Origin: Desulfuribacillus stibiiarsenatis
Lineage (GTDB): Bacteria > Bacillota > Bacilli > Desulfuribacillales > Desulfuribacillaceae
NCBI RefSeq assembly: GCF_001742305.1
Contig: NZ_MJAT01000004.1
Location: 1 to 64,000 of the forward strand
DNA: 64,000 nucleotides
Direction: 5' to 3'
Position numbers and translations under genes: made by a program. Position 1 is the stretch's first letter. Every line of letters starts with the position of its first letter. Below the pieces are notes generated by a model. It had not been told where the DNA came from. It saw nothing but the letters and a program-made list of their open reading frames with translations, and ran no database searches. Shown here piece after piece: positions 40,283-49,741 of the stretch.

Positions 40283-40639
40283 ATGATTAGTATTACAATA
40301 CCAGTAGCAGATGTAACGATTACGAAAAAAGATAACCCTGAGGGTAGCAATATTTACGGTTTTACTGATTTTCACCTGATTCCAAGGGACAAGGGTGGAA
40401 TTTTCATGTTTTATAATCATGACGGAGAGCTATTGTTCGTCGGCAAAGCAAGGAAGCTTAGACAAAGAATAAAAAAGCACTTTGAAGATACAGTATCCGC
40501 CATTAAAATGAGTCGGGATGAAGTGGTAAAGATTGAAGTATGTATTGTTGAAGATCCTGTACATAGAGAGATTTATGAAACGTATATTATCAATGAACTA
40601 AAATCTAAACATAATGTGGATAAAGTATTTTTTAAGTAA
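40283..40639 (+). CDS. GIY-YIG-type nuclease domain protein
   Basis: 118 aa. The segment GGIFMFYNHDGELLFVGKARKLRQRIKKHF (split over about 38-67) fits GIY-YIG: a GI(F)-x-(F)Y strand, FVGKA replacing YIGKA, then a helix with a conserved Arg. A later Glu (VHREIYETYII) could be the metal ligand. The catalytic Tyr of the first motif is in FMFYN. Could be a small nuclease like bacterial YhbQ/UvrC-related proteins. Single gene followed by a strong terminator. Confidence 0.72.
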   Translation: MISITIPVADVTITKKDNPEGSNIYGFTDFHLIPRDKGGIFMFYNHDGELLFVGKARKLRQRIKKHFEDTVSAIKMSRDEVVKIEVCIVEDPVHREIYETYIINELKSKHNVDKVFFK

Positions 40640-40673
40640 AACATTATGAAGTTCAGAGTTAGTTATGTGATAG

Positions 40674-40714
40674 AAAAAGGTCTAGATTTCTCTGAGAAGA
40701 GTCTAGACCTTTTC
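40674..40714 (+). terminator. Terminator of the GIY-YIG-like gene
   Basis: AAAAAGGTCTAGA (40674-40686) pairs with TCTAGACCTTTT (40702-40713). The 12-bp symmetric stem can work in both directions. Confidence 0.75.
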
Positions 40715-40751
40715 TTTTGTGCAATTTTTAAACTTTAGCAATACGTGTACG

Positions 40752-42038
40752 TTATCTCTTCACCACATTAAAGTTCTCTTGAATCAGTAGCCAGTTTTGT
40801 GGGAAAGAAAGCCCTAGCTTCCAATAGCTTACCCCCCGTAGTCCTAACTCCTTCACAAGATTGAACTTCGCTTGGATTGAACGTGCATCCTCGAACCAAA
40901 CCTTATGCAATCGTCCTTCAGCATCTCGGTAATCGAAATGAGGTGCTTGCGCAGTAAAATCATACTGAATGGCTACGTTGTTCTGTGCTGCAATTTCAAT
41001 CGCCCTTTGTGGACTAACTGCTCTTGCATATGGTCCGCCAGGAACATACGGCAATGTCCAGTCGTATCCGTACAGGTTCTGACCCATCATAATCTTTGAA
41101 GCAGGCATTTCCGTTAAGGCATATTCTAACACCTGGCGCACGGGTCCAATAGGGGATACTGGCATTGGTGGTCCACCACTATAGCCCCACTCGTAGGTCA
41201 TGATTACAACAAAGTCAGCAATTTCACCATGGGCTCTATAATCATGGGCTTCGTACCATGGGCCGACCTGAGTAGCGCTAGTCTTCGGTGCTAATGCGGT
41301 TGACATTAACAAGCCTTGAGCAGATAATCTTGCCTTGGCTCTACGCAGAAAGTTGTTATAATTCTCCCGAAGTTCAGGTGGGAGGAACTCCAAATCAAAG
41401 TGAACGTCTCCAAAGTTATAACGTCTTGCCTCGGCGATGATATTATCCAATAATCGATCTTGTAGCTCAACGTTAGTTAATATAATTCTGCCAAGCTCAG
41501 CACTAAACTGACCACCTTCTAGATTCGTCACAACTAGCATTAATGCTGCACGGTTTGCCTGCGCGATGGCAGGAAAATTGTTCATCGGTGGACCTTGCAA
41601 TGTTCCGTCTCTTTGAATTTGGTAGCTAAATGGTGCAAGATAAGTTAACAAGGGTGCAGCGTTACGTGTAGCTTGCTCTAGAGCAGGAGTAACAGCTCCT
41701 CCCAATGGCTCTACATATGCGTTAATCTCTGCATTTGTTCTAGGTCTAGGAGGAATATAGATTCTTAAGCCAACAGGGAGCGGCTGCGTTGGAGATATTT
41801 GATTGATTCTAGCAAGCTCTAGATAATTCACACCAAATCTTCGTCCAATGGAGAATAGGCTGTCTCCTGGGCGCACCCAGTAAAAGCTTCCCACAATCGG
41901 AATGACTAAAGCCTGACCAACTACCAGAACATTTGGGTTGGGTATTTCATTTGCCGATGCTATTGCAGCCGCAGTCGTATTATAAGCCTGGGCAATTCCG
42001 AACAACGATTGTCCACGTTGGACAACATGAATTTGCAT
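40752..42038 (-). CDS. LysM plus glycoside hydrolase 18 protein (SleL/YaaH-like)
   Basis: 428 aa. Two LysM repeats (2-47, VVQRGQSLFGIA; 52-98, VRPGDSLFSIG) bind peptidoglycan. The GH18 barrel (about 110-425) has the catalytic motif FGDVHFDLEF (DxxDxE, near residue 200-209). This is the layout of SleL/YaaH, spore cortex N-acetylglucosaminidases acting at germination. There is no signal peptide, as expected for forespore- or coat-targeted enzymes. It is the strongest sign in the window that the host forms endospores. GAAGGAGATCT precedes the ATG. Confidence 0.9.
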   Translation of the reverse strand: MQIHVVQRGQSLFGIAQAYNTTAAAIASANEIPNPNVLVVGQALVIPIVGSFYWVRPGDSLFSIGRRFGVNYLELARINQISPTQPLPVGLRIYIPPRPRTNAEINAYVEPLGGAVTPALEQATRNAAPLLTYLAPFSYQIQRDGTLQGPPMNNFPAIAQANRAALMLVVTNLEGGQFSAELGRIILTNVELQDRLLDNIIAEARRYNFGDVHFDLEFLPPELRENYNNFLRRAKARLSAQGLLMSTALAPKTSATQVGPWYEAHDYRAHGEIADFVVIMTYEWGYSGGPPMPVSPIGPVRQVLEYALTEMPASKIMMGQNLYGYDWTLPYVPGGPYARAVSPQRAIEIAAQNNVAIQYDFTAQAPHFDYRDAEGRLHKVWFEDARSIQAKFNLVKELGLRGVSYWKLGLSFPQNWLLIQENFNVVKR

Positions 42039-42220
42039 GTAGATCTCCTTCTTTTCATAGATATTTACCTATATCATTATATGAAGGAAAAAGAAAAGTG
42101 CTATTGTATTCCATTTAATAAAAAGTTAATGATTTTACAGGCTTGAATGGAAAGGAGTTTCATATATTTTTAACGAATACTATAAAATGGTAAATGCTAG
42201 AACTACATAAAGAAAACTTA

Positions 42221-42251
42221 GTTCAGCTGGAGTTTTTTACTCCACCTGAAC
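42221..42251. promoter_or_regulatory. Inverted repeat upstream of the RND efflux operon
   Basis: GTTCAGCTGGAGT (42221-42233) and ACTCCACCTGAAC (42239-42251) form 13-bp arms with one mismatch. No T run follows, so it is a better operator candidate than terminator. No regulator gene is adjacent. Confidence 0.45.
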
Positions 42252-42330
42252 TCTAGTTGCACTTATTTCGAAGTTTAGCAAAAATATAAAGTGAGTCCAC
42301 GGATTCAATAGTTTAGAAAGGTGTAGAACA

Positions 42331-43569
42331 ATGAAAAGGAATTTATTCACAAGAAAGATCCTATTTGTATTTTGTGTTACGTTGCTTACTGCGTTACTCG
42401 TAGCATGTGCAGCGAAAGAAGTGAACACAGTACCGGTAGAGGATAAAGAAAAGCGAGTAAAAGTTGAAAAACCAATGCTACTATCGATGGGGGAAACATT
42501 AGTTACCAAAGCAGATATCGTGCCCTCCCAAGAAGTTAGTGTAGTAGCGGAGGCAGAAGGTACAATGGTTGCCCGTAAGACGCAAATCGGCAAGTTAGTG
42601 AAAAAAGGAGATATCCTATTCACGATTGAAAACAGCTCCATTGATTTAGCCCTATCAAAGCTTCAATTAGAGAAAGAGATTGCTAGAAAGCGATTAGATA
42701 ACGCGAAAATAGAATATGATAATTCGGTAACTCTCCGAAAAATGAGCCTTGAGAAACTAGAGCAGCAAAAGTTGATACTTGAGCGGGAAATGGAACGCTT
42801 TCAGCAGCTCTACGAAGCATCAGCAATTCCTAAGAAAGAACTAGAAGCAATAGAAGACCAAATCAAATTGCTTGCATTAGATATTAAGCAAGGGAAAGAA
42901 GGATATCGTCAGCTTTTACAAAACCAAGACCTAGCGTTAATGGAAGTTCAACTCAAGGAATTAGATATCGCATTGCAAGACATTTCACTTAAACAGGATA
43001 AGTTGCAGATTCGTGCGCCAATTACTGGAGTAATCACGGAATTGCAAGGGGCCGTAGGGATGAAGCTTCGTGGTGGAGAACCAGTAGCGAAAATAGAATC
43101 CCACCAGCCGTTATATGCTCGCGCAGAGATTGCTGAACACGAACTGATATATGTACAAAACCGAAAGTCATTTCCCTTACAGGTTACCGTGTTAAATGAA
43201 ACGCTAGATTCGCAGCTATTATTTATATCGCCATCACCAAAATCGGGTAAGAACGGATATAAGATGGAGCTGCAAATTGCGAACAATCATAATCACAAAT
43301 TGTTACCGGGAATGAGTGCGCAACTCGTGTTATCCGACGACCGATCCCAGGAAGTCATGACGGTGCCAAATAGTGCATTATTCCGTGATGCAGACGAGTA
43401 CCATGTGTTTACGGTTAAAGAGGGGAAAGCAGTAAAGACACTCGTTGAAATCGGTAGAAGAAATAAGGAATATGTAGAAATTATTAGTGGGCTAACAAGC
43501 GAAGACGCAGTAGTAGTATTAGGTCAGAATCAATTAGAAGACGGTGACATAGTCGTCGTTTTACAATAG
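42331..43569 (+). CDS. RND efflux membrane-fusion (adaptor) lipoprotein
   Basis: 412 aa. Lipobox LLVAC (Cys about residue 26) implies a lipid-anchored extracytoplasmic protein. A biotinyl-lipoyl-like half motif lies at about 65-105 (GTMVARKTQIGKLVKKGDILFTI), followed by a long alpha-helical hairpin (about 110-215), the second lipoyl half (IRAPITGVITELQGAVG) and beta-barrel domains. This is the HlyD/AcrA-type adaptor. The permease gene begins 11 bp later, so the two form a two-component pump. No outer-membrane partner is expected in this organism. Confidence 0.9.
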   Translation: MKRNLFTRKILFVFCVTLLTALLVACAAKEVNTVPVEDKEKRVKVEKPMLLSMGETLVTKADIVPSQEVSVVAEAEGTMVARKTQIGKLVKKGDILFTIENSSIDLALSKLQLEKEIARKRLDNAKIEYDNSVTLRKMSLEKLEQQKLILEREMERFQQLYEASAIPKKELEAIEDQIKLLALDIKQGKEGYRQLLQNQDLALMEVQLKELDIALQDISLKQDKLQIRAPITGVITELQGAVGMKLRGGEPVAKIESHQPLYARAEIAEHELIYVQNRKSFPLQVTVLNETLDSQLLFISPSPKSGKNGYKMELQIANNHNHKLLPGMSAQLVLSDDRSQEVMTVPNSALFRDADEYHVFTVKEGKAVKTLVEIGRRNKEYVEIISGLTSEDAVVVLGQNQLEDGDIVVVLQ

Positions 43570-43580
43570 GAGGGATTTAC

Positions 43581-46500
43581 ATGTTATCCTTTCTATTTAA
43601 AAGGCCTTTAATTATTTTTCTCGTTTCATGCATGGTGATGATCGCAGGGACAATCGCGACGTTACTACTACCGATTCAAATTTTGCCAAAAGTCGATGAA
43701 CCAACCCTTTCTGTTAGAATTGTGTTAGACAAAGAAACGGATTTAGATGAAGTAGAGCGAGAGGTTACTCTGCCACTAGAGAATGTGGTTTTATATTCTG
43801 ATATTGTCAAACGGACGACAGCGACCACGACGACGAAGAACGTCAATATCCATTTAGTCATGAAAGATAGTGCTTCTGAAAGTCAAATTAATAAGCTGCA
43901 AGATACTATCAATCAACAAATCAACTCAGTATCTCTTAAGATTAGTTCCAGTGAAGTGAAACAATTCTCGACAGAAGATGATACGTTTATGAGTATTGCC
44001 GTGGTCCCTGAGGACATAGAGAACGAAACGATTCGCAATGAAATCCGGGACGTCCTGATTCCGAATCTGCGACAAATCCCGGAACTTCGGAAAATTGAGC
44101 ATAACTTAGGCACTTATGACGAGTATTATGTTTTTGAGATGAAGCCAGGAAAAGTACAAAGCTTGCAAAAATCAGCGCAAGTCATTCAAGAGATTCAAGA
44201 GAATTTTACCGCGCCCTTGTTAGGAACCATCTCCTATAATCAAAGTCAATATCGGGTAAAAAGCGAATCGGTTGTAACGAGCCCAGAAGATATTATGAAT
44301 TTCCGCTTGAGTACGGGGGAGTTATTGATAGATCTCGTTGATATGCGGATGGAGAAAAAAGCGACCAAGGTCATCACACGTTTAAACGGGAAAGATTATT
44401 ACAGTGTTGATTTAAATATTTCGTCATCAGAAAGCGAAGTAAAAACAGCGAAAAAAGTCCGTGACATGCTAGATAAAATACATGGAAATAAGACAACAGA
44501 CTGGCAATTTTATTATATTTGGGATGCCTCAAACTTTATCGGGCAGGCAATTACAGAGTTATTAATAAATATTGGTATCGGGACACTTGTGGCAATAGGC
44601 GTACTGTTTATAGTGTTTCGCAATGTTCGCACGATTCTTGTCATAGCAATCAGTATTCCTATTTGCATTATGACAACGCTGTTGGTTCTTAAGCTATTCA
44701 ATTATAGCATTAACATTATGACACTCATGGCTATCGGAATTGGTACAGGGATGATAGTGGATGCCTGCATTGTAGTTTTAGAGAATATATTCCGCAAGAT
44801 ACAGATGGGAATAGAGAAGAAAGAAGCAGTCTTATCGGGGACACGGGAAGTCATGGGACCAGTTATCTCGTCAGTCCTTACAACGATTGCGGTATTCTTG
44901 CCTATCGGATATTTAGAAGGGTTTGTAGGTCAATTAACGAAACAGTTGGCCCTTACAGTGACGACAGCTTTAGTCTCATCTTTAGTTGTGTCATTAACCG
45001 TGATTCCTTTATTATCTTACTATTTGAGCACGAAACAAAAGGAATCTGCCCTTGGATCTAAATTAACAGACGGGTATATTCGTATATTGGAGTTTTGTTT
45101 ACGCAGTAAGTGGATCATACTGACTGGTTTTACAGTACTGCTAGTGGTCTTTAGTTACGCACTTGTAGTCCATGTCCCGAAAAACTATGTTCCTAACGTT
45201 TCAGAAAGAGCTTTATACGTTCGTTTTGAAGTCGATGAAAAGACGAATTTCAGCACAACAAAAACATTGCTAAGTGAAACCGCAGAGAAGATTGAAAACC
45301 TTCAAGATGTACAGAATGTATTCTATTGGGCAGATGAAGGCAGAAGTCATCGTGGCAATTTCTATATTCACTACGAGCCAGTAGAAGAAATGTCTATGAC
45401 GGAAGAAGAAGTCAATCAGCAGATAGAGAAAGCTATCAATGAAACTATTCCATACTCGTTTTTAACCATTAGTAGTGGTCAAACAGATACGTCAGGGAGA
45501 CTTCAGATAGCTGTAAGATCTTCAACGATGGCGGATATTATTACCGAAGTGCCATTAATTCGGGATAATTTCATGCTAATACAGGGGGTAACTGGAGTAG
45601 AATCCAGTATTGCCAAGGAAAGCGTAGAGTGGAGTATTGACTTTTCTCAGCAGCAGTTAGATCATTTTGGCCTAACGCGTAATTCGGTAGAACAATATGT
45701 GAGAACAGTACTGAATGGCGTAAAGGATATTAAGCTTAAGGTGGCTGGGAAAGAGAAAACAGCAGATATTGTGTTTCCGAAAGTATATAGAGAATCATCG
45801 GATGCATTATTTCAGTTACCGATTCAAGACAGGGCGAATTTAACACTAGAATCTGTTGCTACACTTTCGAATTCTCCTGCAGAAGCAAATCGCACAAGGA
45901 AAAATGGCAACTACGAAATAGAAATGACAATTTATTATGAGAAAGAGCAACGATATGAAATAGAGCGCCAGGTCGATCTATTTCTAGCGAATTATCAAAG
46001 TCAAGACGTGTATCTCTCGTATACTGGGACCCAACAGGAGCAGGATGAGGCGTTTATAAACTTAATCTTAGCGGCTGTTGTAGCTTTTGCCTTAGTATTC
46101 TTTATCTTAACGGTGCAGTTCAATCGATTGCGTCAGCCATTTGTAATCATGGCATCCTTGCCATTCACACTGATTGGGGTTGCAGTAGGATTTCTAATCA
46201 CTGGTCGTGTGTTTGACATCGTCGCTATGATTGGGATTGTTATGCTAGTAGGTATTGTTGTTAACAATGCAATTGTGCTAATTGACGTCATTAACAATCG
46301 GAGAGCCGAGGGGTATACTGTCCATAATGCAATTATAGATGGAGCACGGACTAGACTTCGTCCCATCCTCACTACAACGTTAACTACAGTAGGAGGACTA
46401 ATAGCAATGTTTATCGGTGGTACCAATACATCGGATTTCCAAACACCACTAGCCACAGCCGTTATTTTCGGGTTGTTATTCTCGACTTTAGTCAGTCTGT

Positions 46501-46613
46501 TAGTTCTACCAATTATATATTCCTTGTTTGAGTCGGTTGCTGGATTCTTCTCTAGAAGGTCTAACAAGAACACAGAACAGAAGCAGTTGACAGAAGAAAC
46601 AATCCATAGCTAA
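43581..46613 (+). CDS. RND efflux transporter permease (AcrB/SwrC-like)
   Basis: 1010 aa with TM1 at the N-terminus and two groups of five to six helices around residues 320-490 and 820-1000. Two large extracytoplasmic loops (about 40-310 and 530-810) complete the RND fold. Conserved segments LMAIGIGTGMIVDACIVVLENI (first half, proton-relay Asp in TM4) and GIVMLVGIVVNNAIVLID (second half) are present. It exports amphiphiles or drugs using the proton gradient with the preceding adaptor. AGGAGGG precedes the ATG. Confidence 0.92.
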   Translation: MLSFLFKRPLIIFLVSCMVMIAGTIATLLLPIQILPKVDEPTLSVRIVLDKETDLDEVEREVTLPLENVVLYSDIVKRTTATTTTKNVNIHLVMKDSASESQINKLQDTINQQINSVSLKISSSEVKQFSTEDDTFMSIAVVPEDIENETIRNEIRDVLIPNLRQIPELRKIEHNLGTYDEYYVFEMKPGKVQSLQKSAQVIQEIQENFTAPLLGTISYNQSQYRVKSESVVTSPEDIMNFRLSTGELLIDLVDMRMEKKATKVITRLNGKDYYSVDLNISSSESEVKTAKKVRDMLDKIHGNKTTDWQFYYIWDASNFIGQAITELLINIGIGTLVAIGVLFIVFRNVRTILVIAISIPICIMTTLLVLKLFNYSINIMTLMAIGIGTGMIVDACIVVLENIFRKIQMGIEKKEAVLSGTREVMGPVISSVLTTIAVFLPIGYLEGFVGQLTKQLALTVTTALVSSLVVSLTVIPLLSYYLSTKQKESALGSKLTDGYIRILEFCLRSKWIILTGFTVLLVVFSYALVVHVPKNYVPNVSERALYVRFEVDEKTNFSTTKTLLSETAEKIENLQDVQNVFYWADEGRSHRGNFYIHYEPVEEMSMTEEEVNQQIEKAINETIPYSFLTISSGQTDTSGRLQIAVRSSTMADIITEVPLIRDNFMLIQGVTGVESSIAKESVEWSIDFSQQQLDHFGLTRNSVEQYVRTVLNGVKDIKLKVAGKEKTADIVFPKVYRESSDALFQLPIQDRANLTLESVATLSNSPAEANRTRKNGNYEIEMTIYYEKEQRYEIERQVDLFLANYQSQDVYLSYTGTQQEQDEAFINLILAAVVAFALVFFILTVQFNRLRQPFVIMASLPFTLIGVAVGFLITGRVFDIVAMIGIVMLVGIVVNNAIVLIDVINNRRAEGYTVHNAIIDGARTRLRPILTTTLTTVGGLIAMFIGGTNTSDFQTPLATAVIFGLLFSTLVSLLVLPIIYSLFESVAGFFSRRSNKNTEQKQLTEETIHS

Positions 46614-46679
46614 ACCATAGCACGTTCTCTGTTTCGTTTTCCAATTCTTAGCAGAGATGAAACTGAGAGAATCTTTACC

Positions 46680-46769
46680 AGAGAAGATCAGGGCCATAAT
46701 CACTGCCAGGTTGGAAACTTTGGCTTAGCACTAGATGAAATGGCACAATGGTTAAAAAAGCACCAATAG
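46680..46769 (+). pseudogene. C-terminal fragment, alpha/beta hydrolase-like
   Basis: One frame ends REDQGHNHCQVGNFGL, ALDEMAQWLKKHQ and a stop. A catalytic-His-like HCQVGN followed by an amphipathic helix resembles the tail of alpha/beta hydrolases. No start or core domain lies between it and the permease gene. Tentative; a decayed gene end. Confidence 0.4.
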
Positions 46770-46799
46770 AAATAGAATCATCTAGTAATGTAAATATCG

Positions 46800-47483
46800 T
46801 CATATATTTTCAATCTGCCAGTCAATCGGTTCCTTGCCTATAGAGGTAAGGAACTTATTTGTTTGGGAAAACGGTTTGCTACCAAAGAAACCCCTATGCG
46901 AAGATAATGGGCTAGGATGTACAGACTTAATGATATAATGCTGTGGCTTGTTGATAATCCTAAGTTTTGATTGCGCGTTTGCCCCCCATAGAATGAATAC
47001 GATAGGGTCTTGTCTATCATTTAATATACGAATGATTTGATCAGTAAACAGTTCCCAGCCTATGTTCTTATGGGAGTTGGCTTCACCTGCTCGTACAGTT
47101 AAAGCAGTGTTTAATAGCATTACCCCTTGATCAGCCCACTTTTTCAAATATCCATTGTTAGGAATATAGCAATGTAAATCTGATTGTAATTCTTTGAATA
47201 TATTAACTAGCGATGGCGGAGCTGGAACCCCCGGTTTCACTGAGAAGCTTAAGCCATGAGCTTGGTTTGGTCCGTGGTATGGATCTTGCCCAAGAATCAC
47301 GACTTTTACATCCTTGTAGTCTGTGAAATGTAGTGCATTAAAGATATCATACATATCAGGATAGATTGTTTTCGTCCGGTATTCGTTAGCTAGAAACTGC
47401 CGGAGCTGGATATAGTAATCTTTCTGAAACTCTTGTTCTAATAGATTCTGCCACTCATTTTTTAATAGTTTCATCTGCTTCAC
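46800..47483 (-). CDS. ung: Uracil-DNA glycosylase, family 1
   Basis: 227 aa. Water-activating loop GQDPYHG (about residues 62-68), uracil-recognition LLNTALTVR (about 121-129), FILWGANAQ, and the Leu-intercalation loop [13 protein letters not shown] (about 185-197) are all present. It removes uracil from DNA after cytosine deamination or dUTP incorporation. Intact and of standard length. Transcribed alone on the - strand; a T-rich A+T gap separates it from the divergent HD-GYP gene. Confidence 0.95.
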   Translation of the reverse strand: MKQMKLLKNEWQNLLEQEFQKDYYIQLRQFLANEYRTKTIYPDMYDIFNALHFTDYKDVKVVILGQDPYHGPNQAHGLSFSVKPGVPAPPSLVNIFKELQSDLHCYIPNNGYLKKWADQGVMLLNTALTVRAGEANSHKNIGWELFTDQIIRILNDRQDPIVFILWGANAQSKLRIINKPQHYIIKSVHPSPLSSHRGFFGSKPFSQTNKFLTSIGKEPIDWQIENI

Positions 47484-47697
47484 CTATAAGAGAAATTTGA
47501 AATCAGTATGGATGTATTATATCAAAAAGGCTAGATTATGGGTGTAACAGATTTGGTCCAACAAAATAGAGTACATGCGGTTTATGTACAAAAAATACTA
47601 TTACTAGTAAAATATGAATAGATAAATTTTGCGTATACAGTGCTAATGAAATTGATATCTAAGATTTTAATTTCGGGGGATATAAGGAGGTTAAGAG

Positions 47698-48537
47698 TTG
47701 GCTGGTATTGTTGAAATATACCACGAAACAATTTTTGTTATAAAGCAGATGGTTGAGGATGTGCGCTTTAATCGAGAGGTTCAATCCCAAAACATTAAAG
47801 AACAAGCAGAAAAAATAAAAAACCTAGTACTAGAAGAATCAAATCTGTTTCATCTTATTGATCAGTTGAAAGAGGTAGAATTATATTTTTATACGCACCC
47901 TATAGATGTTGCAATAATTTCATCAATGCTTGGAAAATGGTTGAAGTTGGGGGAAGATGACATATATCAGTTAGCTTGCGCAGGCTTAATTCATGATATC
48001 GGAAAAGCGAAAATCCCAAACTCACTATTAAATAAAAAGTTTACGTTAAATGAAGAAGACTTAGAGATTTTTCAGAAACATACATTAAAAGGGTATGAGA
48101 TATTAAAAGCAAAAGATGAATGGCAAGAAGGGGTCTTACTTGCGGTATTACAACATCATGAACGTCAAGACGGCAAGGGATATCCTTCTGGTTTAGAAGG
48201 AAATGAGACGCATCAGTTTGCTAAAATTGTTGGGATCGCAGATATGTTCGACGCTATGAGATCGGAAAGAAGCTTCACAGCGAAGCGGCCTATGTACCAT
48301 GTGATAAAGGAGATTACTGAGGGTAGCTATGGTAATTTAGATCCAATGGTAAGCCAATGCTTTTTGACGAATATTGTAAATGGCTTAGTAGGTTCTCAAG
48401 TATTATTAAGCAATGGAATGACGGGTAAGGTAATATACGTCAATCCAACAATGCCAAGCCGACCGATGGTTCAAACAGAACAGAATATCATAGATTTAAG
48501 TCGAGAAAAAGATATAGAGATAGTCGATATTGTTTAA
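47698..48537 (+). CDS. HD-GYP domain phosphodiesterase
   Basis: 279 aa, TTG start after AAGGAGG. The HD-GYP domain covers about 65-225: His67, the HD pair His99-Asp100 (GLIHDIGKAKIP), HHERQDGKGYP (153-163) and a later DMFDAMRSERSF. All metal ligands and the GYP motif are kept, so hydrolysis of c-di-GMP or a related cyclic dinucleotide is expected. A C-terminal segment (about 230-270) resembles the extra beta domain of many Bacillota HD-GYP proteins. The nitroreductase gene follows closely. Confidence 0.9.
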   Translation: MAGIVEIYHETIFVIKQMVEDVRFNREVQSQNIKEQAEKIKNLVLEESNLFHLIDQLKEVELYFYTHPIDVAIISSMLGKWLKLGEDDIYQLACAGLIHDIGKAKIPNSLLNKKFTLNEEDLEIFQKHTLKGYEILKAKDEWQEGVLLAVLQHHERQDGKGYPSGLEGNETHQFAKIVGIADMFDAMRSERSFTAKRPMYHVIKEITEGSYGNLDPMVSQCFLTNIVNGLVGSQVLLSNGMTGKVIYVNPTMPSRPMVQTEQNIIDLSREKDIEIVDIV

Positions 48538-48579
48538 TTATTGGGTGTAATTATTCAATTTGCTGTGGAGGAATATTAT

Positions 48580-49125
48580 ATGTTAGACGTATTGCTGAAA
48601 CGTAGAAGTATACGAAAGTTTAAGGAAACTACAGTGGAGCATCATCTTATTGAGCAACTAATCAAAGCAGCACTACTTTCTCCATCTTCGAGAAATATTT
48701 GTCCGTGGGAATTTGTTGTAGTAACAGATTCAGAGCTACTAGAGGAACTATCAAAATCAAAGATTCATGGCTCCGCATTTCTTAAGAATGCGCCATTAGG
48801 AATCGTCGTCCTTGGGGATGAAGAGAAAAGTGATGTATGGATTGAGGACGCATCAATTGCCTCTGTAATTCTACATGTAACGGCGGAATCAATGGGTTTA
48901 GGTTCCTGCTGGATTCAAATTAGAAACCGACAACACAGCGAGAGCGTTACTTCCGAAGAGTACATTCAAGAGCTCTTACAGATTCCTGCGACAAAACGCG
49001 TACAAGCAATCATAGCCATTGGATATCCGGATGAACATAAGAAGCCTCATGATGAACAAGATTTACAGTACCATAAAGTGCACGAAAACCAATATGGGTT
49101 GAATTGGGAAAAGCGGGAACAATAA
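48580..49125 (+). CDS. Nitroreductase family protein
   Basis: 181 aa from ATG 48580, preceded by TGGAGGA; an in-frame TTG at 48541 has no site. FMN-binding pattern KRRSIRKFKE (about 6-15) and LSPSSRNICPWEFVVV (about 34-49); ASIASVILHVTAESMGLGSCWIQ (about 100-122) completes the fold. It reduces nitro or quinone substrates, or an unknown physiological one, with NAD(P)H. Probably cotranscribed with the HD-GYP gene 42 bp upstream. Confidence 0.88.
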   Translation: MLDVLLKRRSIRKFKETTVEHHLIEQLIKAALLSPSSRNICPWEFVVVTDSELLEELSKSKIHGSAFLKNAPLGIVVLGDEEKSDVWIEDASIASVILHVTAESMGLGSCWIQIRNRQHSESVTSEEYIQELLQIPATKRVQAIIAIGYPDEHKKPHDEQDLQYHKVHENQYGLNWEKREQ

Positions 49126-49181
49126 GTATATATGAACAACAAGTGTATAAGGTTCACTGTCGATGTAAATAGGAGGCTTTT

Positions 49182-49649
49182 ATGAAAATTATTGTAGATG
49201 CGGATGCTTGCCCGAAAGCGGCGCTGCAAATTTGCTTTTCACTCGGGCAGGAATTCTCTGTACCCGTTTGGACAGTAGCGAGTTTCAATCACAACATAGA
49301 ATCCGACCACCACATTACCGTAGATAGTGGTTCCCAAGAGGCGGACATTAAGATTATCAATATAGCCACTAAAGGAGATATAGTGGTTACCCAAGACTGG
49401 GGTCTAGCTGCTATGGTTCTCGGAAAACCTGCTAAATGCATAAGCCCGATTGGGATTCAGTATAAACCAGAACGGATTGAATTTTTAATGGAAGAAAGAG
49501 AAGCAAAGGCGAAATTAAGGCGCGGTGGTGGACGGACTAAGGGTCCAAGAAAGAGAACTACAGAAGATGACCGCAAATTCGAATCTGGATTACGAAGACT
49601 TCTCATGACCGCAAGTGATGACATGAATGAATCACTCATTGATAGATGA
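49182..49649 (+). CDS. YaiI/YqxD family protein (DUF188)
   Basis: 155 aa. It begins [16 protein letters not shown], the family signature with its DADACP acid pair, and has [14 protein letters not shown] (about 67-80) and a basic [12 protein letters not shown] tail segment (about 115-126). The fold is PIN/NYN-like, suggesting nuclease activity that has not been established for this family. AGGAGG lies 8 nt before the ATG. Confidence 0.88.
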   Translation: MKIIVDADACPKAALQICFSLGQEFSVPVWTVASFNHNIESDHHITVDSGSQEADIKIINIATKGDIVVTQDWGLAAMVLGKPAKCISPIGIQYKPERIEFLMEEREAKAKLRRGGGRTKGPRKRTTEDDRKFESGLRRLLMTASDDMNESLIDR

Positions 49650-49735
49650 ACCACTAATGATAAATGAACCATTGAATGATAGACGGATTACCGAATGATA
49701 GATAAAATCACTGAATGAAATAAGAAACTAAGGAG
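49625..49735. repeat. Degenerate tandem repeat between yqxD-like and DEAD-box genes
   Basis: About five imperfect units of 19-23 bp built on GAATGATAGAT(A/G)AACCACT (variants at about 49620, 49645, 49664, 49684, 49703). The first unit codes for the end of the upstream protein (DMNESLIDR). No hairpin or terminator is obvious; probably slippage-derived. Confidence 0.5.
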
Positions 49736-49741
49736 CTCAAT

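Noticed and set aside
46133-46573. 146-codon - strand open frame inside the RND permease
   Set aside because: Shadow of the highly conserved permease coding strand; composition is that of reversed membrane codons and there is no start context.
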